Below, piece by piece: positions 44,853-52,551 of a DNA stretch of 64,000 bases. The notes beneath the pieces are model-generated. The model had not been told where the DNA came from. It saw only the letters and a list, made by a program, of their open reading frames with translations, and did not search any database. The stretch is from Mycobacterium conspicuum (GTDB lineage Bacteria > Actinomycetota > Actinomycetes > Mycobacteriales > Mycobacteriaceae). The first letter of the stretch is position 1; the number at the start of each line of letters is the position of its first letter. The stretch is taken from positions 1 to 64,000 of the forward strand of contig NZ_AP022613.1 in the NCBI RefSeq assembly GCF_010730195.1. Reading direction: 5' to 3'. The translations under genes and the position numbers were made by a program.

Positions 44853-46502
44853 ATGAGTAAAGCCGCTCAGCTGATGGTCGAGTGCCTGGAGAACGAGGGG
44901 GTGTCCGTGGTGTTCGGGCTGCCCGGGGAGGAGAACATCCGGTTCGTGCAGGCGCTGGCCTCCTCGAAGACCATCCGGTACATCCTGACCCGGCACGAGC
45001 AGGCGGCGGCGTTCATGGCCGAGATGTACGGCCGGGTCACCGGCCGCGCCGCGGTGGTGTCGGCCACCTTGGGCCCGGGCGCGATCAACATGCAACTCGG
45101 CGTCGCCGACGCCACCACGAACAGCACCCCGATGGTGGCGATCTCGGCGCAGGTCGGCGAGGATCGCGAGTACAAGGAGTCGCACCAATACGTCGACCTG
45201 GTGTCGATGTTCGCCCCGATCACCCGCTGGGCCGCCGGCGTCCCGACCGCCCGCGCCATCCCGGAGATGTTCCGCAAGGCGTTCAAGGTCGCCGAAACCG
45301 AGCGCCCGGCGGCCGTCTACCTGGCCGTGCCCGAGCACATCGACGCCGACGAGGCCGACTACGACCTAACCCCGTTGCCGCGCAACGTGGTTCGCGCCGA
45401 GGCCCCGGCGCCCGGTCAAGTCGAACGCGCCGTCGACGTGCTGCGCGGCGCGAAGCGGCCGGTGGTGCTGGCCGGACACGGCGCCGCCCGCGCCGACGCC
45501 ACCGCCGCGCTGGTCCGCTTCTCCCAACAACTCGGCATCCCGGTGGCCAACACCTTCCACGGCAAGGGCGTCATGCCCGACGACCACCCCAACACCATCG
45601 GGACCATCGGGTTCATGCGGCACGACTACGTCAACTTCGGATTCGACAACGCCGACGTGGTCGTCGCGGTCGGCTACGAACTGCAGGAATTCGACCCGGT
45701 CCGGATCAACCCGCAGGCCGACAAGAAAATCATCCACGTGCACCGCTTCCCCGCCGAGGTCGACATGCACTATCCGGTGAGCGTGGGCATCATCGGCGAC
45801 ATCAGCGCCTCCCTGATCGCGCTGACCGACGCGCTCGCCGGCACCCGGTTCGATGACGGCGCCGACATACCCGGTTCCGGCCTGCTGTCTGAGGAATACG
45901 CTCGCGGACAACAGGATTCGCGCTACCCGCTGGCCCCGCAGCGGGTGGTCGCCGACACCCGCGCGGCGATGGGCCGCGACGACGTGGTGCTGGTGGACAC
46001 CGGCGCCACCAAGATGTGGATGGCGCGGCTGTACCCGACCTACGAACGCAACACCTGCCTGATCTCAAACGGCTTGTCCACCATGGGTTTCGCGCTCCCG
46101 GGCGCTCTTGGGGTCAAGTTGGCGCGGCCGGAGGCGAAGGTCCTCGCCGTGGTGGGCGACGGCGCATTCCTGATGAACTCGCAGGAGATCGAGACCGCGG
46201 TGCGGGAACGGATCCCGCTGGTGGTGCTGATCTGGGACGACGGCGGCTACGGGCTGATCGAGTGGAAGATGGATCTCGAACTGGGCGAACACCACTTCGT
46301 GCGTTTCGGCAACCCCGACGTGGTGACCTACGCGGAAAGCTTTGGCGCCAAGGGCTATCGGATCACCAGCGCCGACGAACTATTGCCGACGCTGCAAGCC
46401 GCGCTCGATGACGACGGGGTGTCGCTGATCTGGTGCCCGGTCGACTACTCGGAGAATCTGCGATTGACCGACCGGCTCGGTGAGCTGGATGAAACGCTTT
46501 AG
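44853..46502 (+). CDS. Thiamine-diphosphate enzyme, acetolactate-synthase-like
   Basis: Predicted 549 aa with the three ThDP-enzyme domains. PYR domain: VVFGLPGEENI and catalytic Glu ~48 in TRHEQAAAFMAEMYGR. Central domain: GAKRPVVLAGHGA. PP domain: ThDP-binding VVGDGAFLMNSQEIETA (~435-451) and DDGGYGLIEWK. It is close to AlsS-type catabolic acetolactate synthases and has no partner small subunit nearby. It could act on pyruvate or another 2-keto acid. RBS GGGAGG precedes ATG 44853. It is divergent from gabD1 by 84 bp, so the two may be co-regulated. Confidence 0.87.
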   Translation: MSKAAQLMVECLENEGVSVVFGLPGEENIRFVQALASSKTIRYILTRHEQAAAFMAEMYGRVTGRAAVVSATLGPGAINMQLGVADATTNSTPMVAISAQVGEDREYKESHQYVDLVSMFAPITRWAAGVPTARAIPEMFRKAFKVAETERPAAVYLAVPEHIDADEADYDLTPLPRNVVRAEAPAPGQVERAVDVLRGAKRPVVLAGHGAARADATAALVRFSQQLGIPVANTFHGKGVMPDDHPNTIGTIGFMRHDYVNFGFDNADVVVAVGYELQEFDPVRINPQADKKIIHVHRFPAEVDMHYPVSVGIIGDISASLIALTDALAGTRFDDGADIPGSGLLSEEYARGQQDSRYPLAPQRVVADTRAAMGRDDVVLVDTGATKMWMARLYPTYERNTCLISNGLSTMGFALPGALGVKLARPEAKVLAVVGDGAFLMNSQEIETAVRERIPLVVLIWDDGGYGLIEWKMDLELGEHHFVRFGNPDVVTYAESFGAKGYRITSADELLPTLQAALDDDGVSLIWCPVDYSENLRLTDRLGELDETL

Positions 46503-46538
46503 GGTGGACGAGCTGCTCACGATTGGTGGGAACTAACC

Positions 46539-46946
46539 GTGCCGAATGTGCGGATCCGCGAGGCGGCCGAGCTGCTCGGCGTCAGCGACGATACCGTGCG
46601 CCGCTGGATCGACCAGGGACTCTTGCCCGTCGGTCGCGACGCGTCCGGCCGCAAGGTGATCACCGGCGACGCTCTCGCCGAATTCGCCCGTGACAACGCG
46701 GCACGGTTGCCCGCCAATCCGCTCAACGTCCAAAGCTCGGCGCGCAACCGCTTCGTTGGCCTGGTCACCCGGGTGGTCATGGACAAGGTGATGGCCCAGG
46801 TCGAGATGCAGTGTGGGCCATTCAAAGTCGTTTCTCTGATGAGCGCCGAGGCTGCCCGCGAACTGAAGCTCGAGCCGGGCAGCCTCGCCGTCGCTGTCGT
46901 CAAGGCGACCAACATCATCGTCGAGACCCCCAACGAAACGCGGTAA
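46539..46946 (+). CDS. HTH-TOBE protein, molybdate/pterin-responsive regulator-like
   Basis: Predicted 135 aa. An excisionase/MerR-type helix-turn-helix (IREAAELLGVSDDTVRRWID) covers residues ~5-50. A TOBE (Mop) domain covers ~65-130 (SARNRFVGLVTRVVMDKVMAQVEM, and LAVAVVKATNIIVE). TOBE domains bind molybdate or tungstate. It probably senses molybdate and binds DNA. The GTG start is 36 bp after the ThDP-enzyme stop, with a weak RBS. The gene converges on the TiaS-like gene; three 8-bp repeats overlap its stop. Confidence 0.85.
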   Translation: MPNVRIREAAELLGVSDDTVRRWIDQGLLPVGRDASGRKVITGDALAEFARDNAARLPANPLNVQSSARNRFVGLVTRVVMDKVMAQVEMQCGPFKVVSLMSAEAARELKLEPGSLAVAVVKATNIIVETPNETR

Positions 46947-46962
46947 CGCGGTAACGCGGTGA
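46939..46962. repeat. 8-bp tandem repeat (CGCGGTAA x3)
   Basis: Three consecutive units, the last with one change (CGCGGTGA), span the stop codon of the HTH-TOBE gene. Too short to infer a function; possibly a slippage-prone site. Confidence 0.7.
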
Positions 46963-46974
46963 CGGGCACCGCCC

Positions 46975-47763
46975 TCAATATTGCTTGACGACAGATCGTG
47001 GTGCGGTACGCCAGGCGTGGCGCCCATCCGGGCGCTGGCGGGGCGGTTCCAGGAGGAGCACCGTGCGACCGTCGAGCAGCACGGGATGCACCCAGTCGCC
47101 CAACTCGATCAGCTCACCGGGCGCGGGCTGGCGGTGGTCGTCGTCGCGGGCGTGATCGAGCGGTATGCGGGCGCGCAGGTCATCGATGGTGGTTTCGCGC
47201 GGCAGCTCCAACAGGCCGGGCAGGGTGATAAACAGGCCATCGTTGCCCGACAGGTGCAGCCCGACCGCGGCCAGCGCCCCCAGCACGCCGTCCCGGGTGC
47301 CGCCGTGCCCGGAAAGATGCACGCCCAGCGTGGCGGCGAGGTCGCGGGCATCCGAGGTGCGCAGCACTTCTCGCTTTGCGCGACGTCCGAAATCCACCAG
47401 GGCCGGGATCGTCCCGTTGAGCCGGCCCGGGATGGCCACGGCGAGGCCCGGGTCGGCGTCGGGTGGGCAGACCCGTTCGAGAAACCGTCCGGCCAGCGCG
47501 ACGACGTCGGCCGCCACGGCCTGGGGATCTCCGTCGGCGCTCCGCCAGGCCAGGCAGGCGCTGGAATTGTGCGAGGTGTAGGGGATGCGGTCGTCGACGA
47601 GTAGTTGGTGGCGGGTGGCTCCGGCCGGCCTGCCCAATCCCGCGTCGGCCAGTTCGCGCAGCAGCGCGCGCGCCCGGCGTCCCGTTCCGGGGCTGGCCAG
47701 GTCGTCGGTGTCGTCGATCCCGATGAGCAGGTCGACCCCGGCCAGCGCGCGTGCCTGCGTCAT
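46975..47763 (-). CDS. TiaS-like (tRNA-Ile agmatinylcytidine synthase N-domain-like) protein
   Basis: Predicted 262 aa. The N-terminus LLIGIDDTDDLASPGTGRRA matches the opening motif of archaeal TiaS (IGIDDTDS), and SHNSSACLAW and VAIPGRLNG follow in similar order. The zinc-ribbon and OB parts of full TiaS are not apparent, so this is at most a partial relative. Bacteria use TilS for the tRNA job, so another role is likely. ATG 47763 overlaps the upstream stop by 4 bp. Grouped with an HTH-TOBE gene and a molybdopterin-domain-like secreted protein. The function is inferred only from the motif. Confidence 0.6.
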   Translation of the reverse strand: MTQARALAGVDLLIGIDDTDDLASPGTGRRARALLRELADAGLGRPAGATRHQLLVDDRIPYTSHNSSACLAWRSADGDPQAVAADVVALAGRFLERVCPPDADPGLAVAIPGRLNGTIPALVDFGRRAKREVLRTSDARDLAATLGVHLSGHGGTRDGVLGALAAVGLHLSGNDGLFITLPGLLELPRETTIDDLRARIPLDHARDDDHRQPAPGELIELGDWVHPVLLDGRTVLLLEPPRQRPDGRHAWRTAPRSVVKQY

Positions 47764-48194
47764 GGGTTGACGACCATCGCGGTGACATCGCGCACCCATC
47801 GCTCCCTGCCGAGTTGGGTGCCGGTGAGCTTGAGCGTGTTTCGTTTGGTCACGCCGAGGATGACCTGGTCGGTGAGCTCTTCGTTGGTCAGCGTCTGGGC
47901 CGGGTCGCGGCCCTCTATTCGCACCCGGTTGACGCCGGTGGCGCCGGCGGCGTCAAGGACCGAGCGCACGGTGGGCCCCTTCTGGACCTGCGCGCCTCGC
48001 GACTGCGGGGTGGCGATCTCGACCTGCGGGAGGCCCCGCAACCGCGGCAGGGTCAACCGGTCCAGCACCCTGCCGTCCTGCTGGACGACGAGCGAACCGG
48101 CAGCGTCGGGCGCCGACCCCGCGCACGCACCCGTGCCCACCAGCAAAAAAGCGAAGACCGCATATACAGGAATTATGCAGGATAAATTCCGCAT
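47760..48194 (-). CDS. Secreted or lipoprotein with molybdopterin-oxidoreductase-like fold
   Basis: Predicted 144 aa. Signal peptide MRNLSCIIPVYAVFAFLLVG ends in TGAC, a poor lipobox, so lipoprotein versus cleaved secreted protein is open. The mature part (LRGLPQVEIATPQSRGA, PTVRSVLDAAGATGVNRVRIEGRD, VILGVTKRN) resembles a short molybdopterin-oxidoreductase-fold domain without the Mo-ligand Cys. It may be a non-catalytic relative. The ATGA overlap with the TiaS-like start couples the two. A start at 48257 is possible, but 48194 begins the clear signal sequence. Confidence 0.65.
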   Translation of the reverse strand: MRNLSCIIPVYAVFAFLLVGTGACAGSAPDAAGSLVVQQDGRVLDRLTLPRLRGLPQVEIATPQSRGAQVQKGPTVRSVLDAAGATGVNRVRIEGRDPAQTLTNEELTDQVILGVTKRNTLKLTGTQLGRERWVRDVTAMVVNP

Positions 48195-48226
48195 GAACGG
48201 AACAATATGCGAGTAGCGTTCCGCAC

Positions 48227-48793
48227 ATGACGTCATGGGTGGGTGCGCGTCCCGCACCTCGCTCGGCGGTAGCGACGCTGCGGTGGGCCGGCCGGCAGGC
48301 CGTCATGCCCTTGCTTGCCGTCGCGGTGATCGTGGTTTCGTCGGATATCCGGATGCCGATCGGCCTGCCCGGACACCGCGGCCTGGTGTGGCTGACGGTG
48401 TTGGTGGCGGTCGCGGTGGCGACCCCGCGGCGGCTGACGGTGGTGGCGGTGGGGGCCGCCTCGACGATCGCGACGTTCGCGGCGCATCTTTCACCCGGCA
48501 CCGGCAGCGCGCGTTACTTGGCCGCCGCGATCCTGCTGTACGCGGTGGCCTCGACCGCCGCAGTGCGCAGACGGCGGTGGTTGATCGTGCTGGCCGCCGC
48601 CCCGATCCACCTGGTCGCGCTGGCCGACTCGCTAGCGGTGCTGCTCGGCAGGGCGGGAATGGTCGAAAAGGGGCTGTTCCATTTGGGTTTCGGGTTGGCG
48701 GCCGGGCTGCTGGGCTGGGCCATCGGGTCCGCATCGACGGGCGTTCGTCGACACCGTGACATCAGGGACGGAACGGACGAAAGGACCCAGTGA
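48227..48793 (+). CDS. Membrane protein upstream of PE/PPE pair
   Basis: Predicted 188 aa with about five hydrophobic segments (AVMPLLAVAVIVVSSDIRM, LVWLTVLVAVAVATPR, RYLAAAILLYAVASTAA, WLIVLAAAPIHLVALADSLAVLLG, and GLFHLGFGLAAGLLGWAIG). The tail is charged. No family was recognised. Its TGA overlaps the PE start by 1 bp, so it is likely the first gene of a PE-PPE-PPE operon. It may anchor or assist that operon's export. No Shine-Dalgarno is seen, so the mRNA may be leaderless. Confidence 0.68.
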   Translation: MTSWVGARPAPRSAVATLRWAGRQAVMPLLAVAVIVVSSDIRMPIGLPGHRGLVWLTVLVAVAVATPRRLTVVAVGAASTIATFAAHLSPGTGSARYLAAAILLYAVASTAAVRRRRWLIVLAAAPIHLVALADSLAVLLGRAGMVEKGLFHLGFGLAAGLLGWAIGSASTGVRRHRDIRDGTDERTQ

Positions 48794-49101
48794 TGACGTT
48801 ACGAGTCGTTCCCGAGGGTCTGGCGGCGACCAGCGCGGCCGTGGAGGCGATTACCGCACGACTCGCGGCGGCGCACGCCGCCGCGGCCCCGGCGATCTCG
48901 GTGGTGCTGCCGCCGGCGGTGGACCCGGTGTCGACGTGGGCCGCGGCCGAATTCAGCGCGGAGGGCAGCCAACACGAGGCGGTGGTGGCCCGCGGCGTCG
49001 AGGTGCTGGGTCGGGCGGGACTCGGAGTCGCGCAGGCCGGGGCAAGCTATGCCGCCGGAGACGCGGCGGCCGCCTCGACGTATCTGCTTGCCGGTGATTG
49101 A
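48793..49101 (+). CDS. PE family protein, PE5-like
   Basis: Predicted 102 aa, PE domain only. MTLRVVPEGLAATSAAVEAI is nearly the N-terminus of PE5 from ESX-3 (as I recall it). The rest (HAAAAPAISVVLPPAVDPVS, GASYAAGDAAAASTYL) follows PE5. PE5 forms a heterodimer with PPE4 secreted by ESX-3 and linked to siderophore iron use. Here it is followed 2 bp later by a PPE4-like gene, so the pair is a duplicate outside the ESX-3 locus. No ESX genes are in the window. Confidence 0.87.
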   Translation: MTLRVVPEGLAATSAAVEAITARLAAAHAAAAPAISVVLPPAVDPVSTWAAAEFSAEGSQHEAVVARGVEVLGRAGLGVAQAGASYAAGDAAAASTYLLAGD

Positions 49102-49103
49102 GG

Positions 49104-50606
49104 ATGCTCGCACCGGTTTGGATGGCGTTTCCGCCGGAGGTGCACTCGGCGTCGCTGAGCACGGGGCCCGGCCCGGGTCCGATGCTGGCCGCCGCTGAAA
49201 CGTGGACGGCGCTGAGCGGCGAATACGACTCAGCGGCAACCGAACTCACCGCGGTGCTGGCCGGCGCGGAACAGGTGTGGGAGGGCCCGACGGGAGCGAG
49301 GTACGTCGCCGCGCACGGGCCGTACCTGGCGTGGTTGATGCTGGCCAGCGCCGTCAGTGCCGGGGCGGCCGCCCGACACCAGGCGGTGGCCGCGGCCTAC
49401 ACCGCTGCGGTGGCGGCGATGCCGACCCTGGCCGAGCTGGCCGCCAACCACGTGGTGCACGGCGTGCTGGTGGCGACGAATTTCTTTGGCATCAACACCA
49501 TTCCGATCGCGCTGAACGAAGCCGACTACGCGCGGATGTGGACGCAGGCCGCCACCACGATGAGCACCTACCAGGCGACGACCGAAGCGGCGCGGGCGAC
49601 CGGCCCCGGCGGCGGTGGCGGCGGCGGTGGCGGTGGCGGCGGCGGCGGTGGCGGTGGCGGTGGCGGCGGATTCCAGTTGCCCACACCGGCGGAAATATGG
49701 CAGATGATCTTCGGTCTCAACGGGGTGCGGATTCCCGGTCAGGGACAACCCAATTGGACCCCGCTGCAGTACTTGCAGAACCTGTCCAACTTCATCAGCG
49801 GCAACCAGAAAGCCATCGCGTTCCTGGAAACCAACCTCCCCCGAGCCCTGTCGGATCCGGCGCAGCTGTCGGGGCTCCTCTCCTATTTCGTCGCATGGCA
49901 GACCTTCCGCATCGTCAACTGGACGCTGCGCACGGTGCGTTTCATCCTGCAGACGTCCCCACTCCTGTCGCCGGTGGTGCTGAACCTGGCCGTCACCGGG
50001 CTCGGCGGCCTGGCCGGGCTGTCGGGGCTGGCCGGGCTCGCGCAGCCGGCAGCGCCGGTTCCGCTCGTCCCGGCTCCGGTTGCGGCGTCGCCCGGGTCGC
50101 CGCCGGTGGCGGTGCTGGCCGCACCGGTAATGACCCCCGCGCCGCTGCCGACGCCGCCGGTACCGGCTGCCGAGGTCGGCTCGGTTGCCGCCGTCCCGGC
50201 GAGCCCGGCCCCGGTGCCGGGTGCGGAGGGGTTCGCGTATTTGGTGGGCGGCCCCGGGCCGAGCTTCGGACCCACGCTGGGCGCTCGCATGGCGGCCGCG
50301 GAATCAACCAGCGAAACCACCGCGGCGACCACGGCGGCCCCGACGGCCGAGCGCCGGGCGCCGACGCGGGCCGCGCGACGTCTGCGGGCGCCCGTCGGCC
50401 GCGGTCACCGCTACGAGTACCTCACGGCCGACGAACACTCGGGGCAGGGCGCCGGGACGGTGGGGTTCACCGGAACGGTGCCCAAAGCCGAACTGCGGCC
50501 GGCGGGGCTGAGCACGCTTGGCGGCGACGCGTTCGGTGGAAGTCCGCGTGCGCCAATGCTGCCGGGGAGCTGGCGCGATCTGTCCGACGGTATGACGAAC
50601 CCGTGA
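49104..50606 (+). CDS. PPE family protein, PPE4-like (PPE-PPW subfamily)
   Basis: Predicted 500 aa. The N-terminal PPE domain (~1-175) begins LAPVWMAFPPEVHSASLS and contains VLVATNFFGINTIPIALNEADY, matching PPE4. A run of 21 glycines (49608-49670) joins it to a middle region. The C-terminus carries the PPW-subfamily pair: GFTGT, and PMLPGSW (PxxPxxW). It likely dimerises with the PE5-like protein and is ESX-exported. ATG 49104 is preferred; TTG 49098 overlaps the PE stop. The function is not known beyond the PPE4 precedent in iron metabolism. Confidence 0.9.
   Translation: MLAPVWMAFPPEVHSASLSTGPGPGPMLAAAETWTALSGEYDSAATELTAVLAGAEQVWEGPTGARYVAAHGPYLAWLMLASAVSAGAAARHQAVAAAYTAAVAAMPTLAELAANHVVHGVLVATNFFGINTIPIALNEADYARMWTQAATTMSTYQATTEAARATGPGGGGGGGGGGGGGGGGGGGGGFQLPTPAEIWQMIFGLNGVRIPGQGQPNWTPLQYLQNLSNFISGNQKAIAFLETNLPRALSDPAQLSGLLSYFVAWQTFRIVNWTLRTVRFILQTSPLLSPVVLNLAVTGLGGLAGLSGLAGLAQPAAPVPLVPAPVAASPGSPPVAVLAAPVMTPAPLPTPPVPAAEVGSVAAVPASPAPVPGAEGFAYLVGGPGPSFGPTLGARMAAAESTSETTAATTAAPTAERRAPTRAARRLRAPVGRGHRYEYLTADEHSGQGAGTVGFTGTVPKAELRPAGLSTLGGDAFGGSPRAPMLPGSWRDLSDGMTNP
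49608..49670 (+). repeat. Poly-glycine coding tract (21 Gly)
   Basis: Twenty-one consecutive GGC/GGT/GGA codons lie in the PPE4-like gene, between the PPE domain and the C-terminal region. The regular GGC/GGT pattern favours replication slippage. Confidence 0.85.
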
Positions 50607-50628
50607 AAGTGTGAAAGGGGTTGTATTA

Positions 50629-52551
50629 GTGAGCTTTTTGACTTTGGCACCGGAGATCAACTCGGCGTTGATGTTCTCCGGGGCCGGCTCAGCGCCAATG
50701 ACCACGGCCGCGGCCGCCTGGGATGGATTGGCCGGTGAATTGACTTCGGCGGCAGACTCGTTCGGGGCGGCGACGTCGGGCCTTATCGCACAGGCGTGGC
50801 AGGGTGCGGCGGCGACCGCGATGGCGGATGCCGCGAGCCGGTATGCCGCCTTTCTGGGTGCTCACGCCGCTCGGGCGGAGACGGCGGCCGCGCAGGCGCG
50901 CGCACTGGTGTCCGTGTATGAGGCCGCGCGCGCCGCCATGGTGCATCCGGTGCTGGTGGCGTCGAATCGTTCCCGGTTCGTCTCGCTGGTCGGGTCGAAT
51001 CTGTTCGGGCAGAACGCTTCCGCGATCGCCGCCTCGGAGGCCGAGTACGAGCAGATGTGGGCCGCGGACGTGACGGCGATGGCCGGTTATCACGCCGGTG
51101 CTTCGACGGTCGCCGCGCGACTGGCGTCGCTGGCTTCGTCGAGCATCAACTTCGGCCCCGGCAACAAGGGCAGCCTCAATTTCGGCATGGGCAACACCGG
51201 CACCGGCAACCTGGGTTCGGGAAATCGCGGTGACAACAACCTGGGTGGCGGAAACACCGGCATGAACAACATCGGCTCGGGAAACAGCGGCAACCAGAAC
51301 TCCGGGTCGGGCAACACCGGCGACGGCAACCTGGGGTCGGGCAACACCGGCATCCGGAACGTGGGTTCGGGCAACGCCGGCAACGCCAACTTCGGCAACG
51401 GCAACCAGGGGGCCTCGAACGTGGGCTCCGGCAATATCGGCAATGGCAACTGGGGCAGCGGCAACATCGGCAGCGGCAACTTCGGCGCCGGCAACTCGGG
51501 TCTGAATGGCTTGGCGGGCAACAACAACATCGGCTTCGGCAACAAGGGCAGCAACAACATCGGTTTCGGCAACACCGGTAACCACGACATCGGCATCGGA
51601 CTCTCGGGCGACAACAAGGTCGGGTTCGGCGGGCTCAACTCGGGCAGCAACAACATCGGCTTGTTCAACTCCGGCAGCGGCAACGTCGGGTTCTTCAACT
51701 CGGGCAACGGCAACGTCGGCATCGGCAACTCGGGGAACGGGAACTTCGGCTTCGGCAACGCGGGCAACTTCAACACCGGTGGCCACAACTCGGGCAGCAC
51801 GAACACCGGTTTCGCGAACTCCAGCCCGTTGAACATGGGCATGTTCAACTCGGGCGGCGGCAGCAACATGGGCATGTTCAACTCGGGCCTCGGGCACAAC
51901 ATGGGCGCGTTCAACTCGGGTCACGGGCACAACGCGGGCGATTTCAACTCCGGCTCCGGGTTCAACTGGGGCAGCTTCAATTCCGGAGCGGGCTTGGGCG
52001 GCAACTCGGGCTGGTTCAACTCCGGCAACCTGAACACGGGCTTCGGGAACGCGGGTGACACCAACACCGGCGCCTTCAACACCGGCAACCTCAACACCGG
52101 TTTCGGGATCTCGACAAACTCCACCAGTGCGAACTCGGGCTTCGGCAACACCGGCACCGGAAATTCGGGCTTCGGCAACACCACGGCCGCCGGCAGCCAC
52201 TCCTCGGGCTTCCGTAACCACACCGCCAGCGGCGGTGGCGGTGGCGGTGGCGGCGGCGGTGGTGGCGGCGGCGGTGGCGGCGGCGCTGGCGGCATCACGG
52301 CCGGCTTCGGCAACACCAGCGGCAAATCCGGCAATGTCGGCATCGAGAACACCGGCATCCAAAACGTGGGCTTCCTCAACCTGGGCAACCAGAACGTCGG
52401 GTTTGTCAATTCGGGTGGCAACCAGACCGGGGACGGTCTGAGCGTCGGCATCAACAACGCGGGCCTGCAGGATTCGGGCATCTCGAACAAGGGCGACCAC
52501 AGCTCGGGCGCGTTCAACAACCGCAGCGGGGTGGCGGGCTTCTTCCGTTAG
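50629..52551 (+). CDS. PPE-MPTR family protein
   Basis: Predicted 640 aa. PPE domain at 1-~170, with LAPEINS in place of the usual LPPEINS, so the third Pro-Pro-Glu is Ala-Pro-Glu. It contains SALMFSGAGSAPM and the AQAWQGAAATAMADAA stretch. From ~173 onward are the major polymorphic tandem repeats, NxGxGNxG pentapeptide-type (GNTGTGNLGSGNRG, later FNSGxGxNxG). An 18-glycine run (52231-52284) lies within the repeat zone. GTG 50629 was chosen for RBS AAAGGGG. MPTR proteins are long, repeat-rich, exported PPE proteins. It is third in the PE-PPE operon, 22 bp after the PPE4-like gene, and ends 3 bp inside the convergent gene. Confidence 0.92.
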   Translation: MSFLTLAPEINSALMFSGAGSAPMTTAAAAWDGLAGELTSAADSFGAATSGLIAQAWQGAAATAMADAASRYAAFLGAHAARAETAAAQARALVSVYEAARAAMVHPVLVASNRSRFVSLVGSNLFGQNASAIAASEAEYEQMWAADVTAMAGYHAGASTVAARLASLASSSINFGPGNKGSLNFGMGNTGTGNLGSGNRGDNNLGGGNTGMNNIGSGNSGNQNSGSGNTGDGNLGSGNTGIRNVGSGNAGNANFGNGNQGASNVGSGNIGNGNWGSGNIGSGNFGAGNSGLNGLAGNNNIGFGNKGSNNIGFGNTGNHDIGIGLSGDNKVGFGGLNSGSNNIGLFNSGSGNVGFFNSGNGNVGIGNSGNGNFGFGNAGNFNTGGHNSGSTNTGFANSSPLNMGMFNSGGGSNMGMFNSGLGHNMGAFNSGHGHNAGDFNSGSGFNWGSFNSGAGLGGNSGWFNSGNLNTGFGNAGDTNTGAFNTGNLNTGFGISTNSTSANSGFGNTGTGNSGFGNTTAAGSHSSGFRNHTASGGGGGGGGGGGGGGGGGGAGGITAGFGNTSGKSGNVGIENTGIQNVGFLNLGNQNVGFVNSGGNQTGDGLSVGINNAGLQDSGISNKGDHSSGAFNNRSGVAGFFR

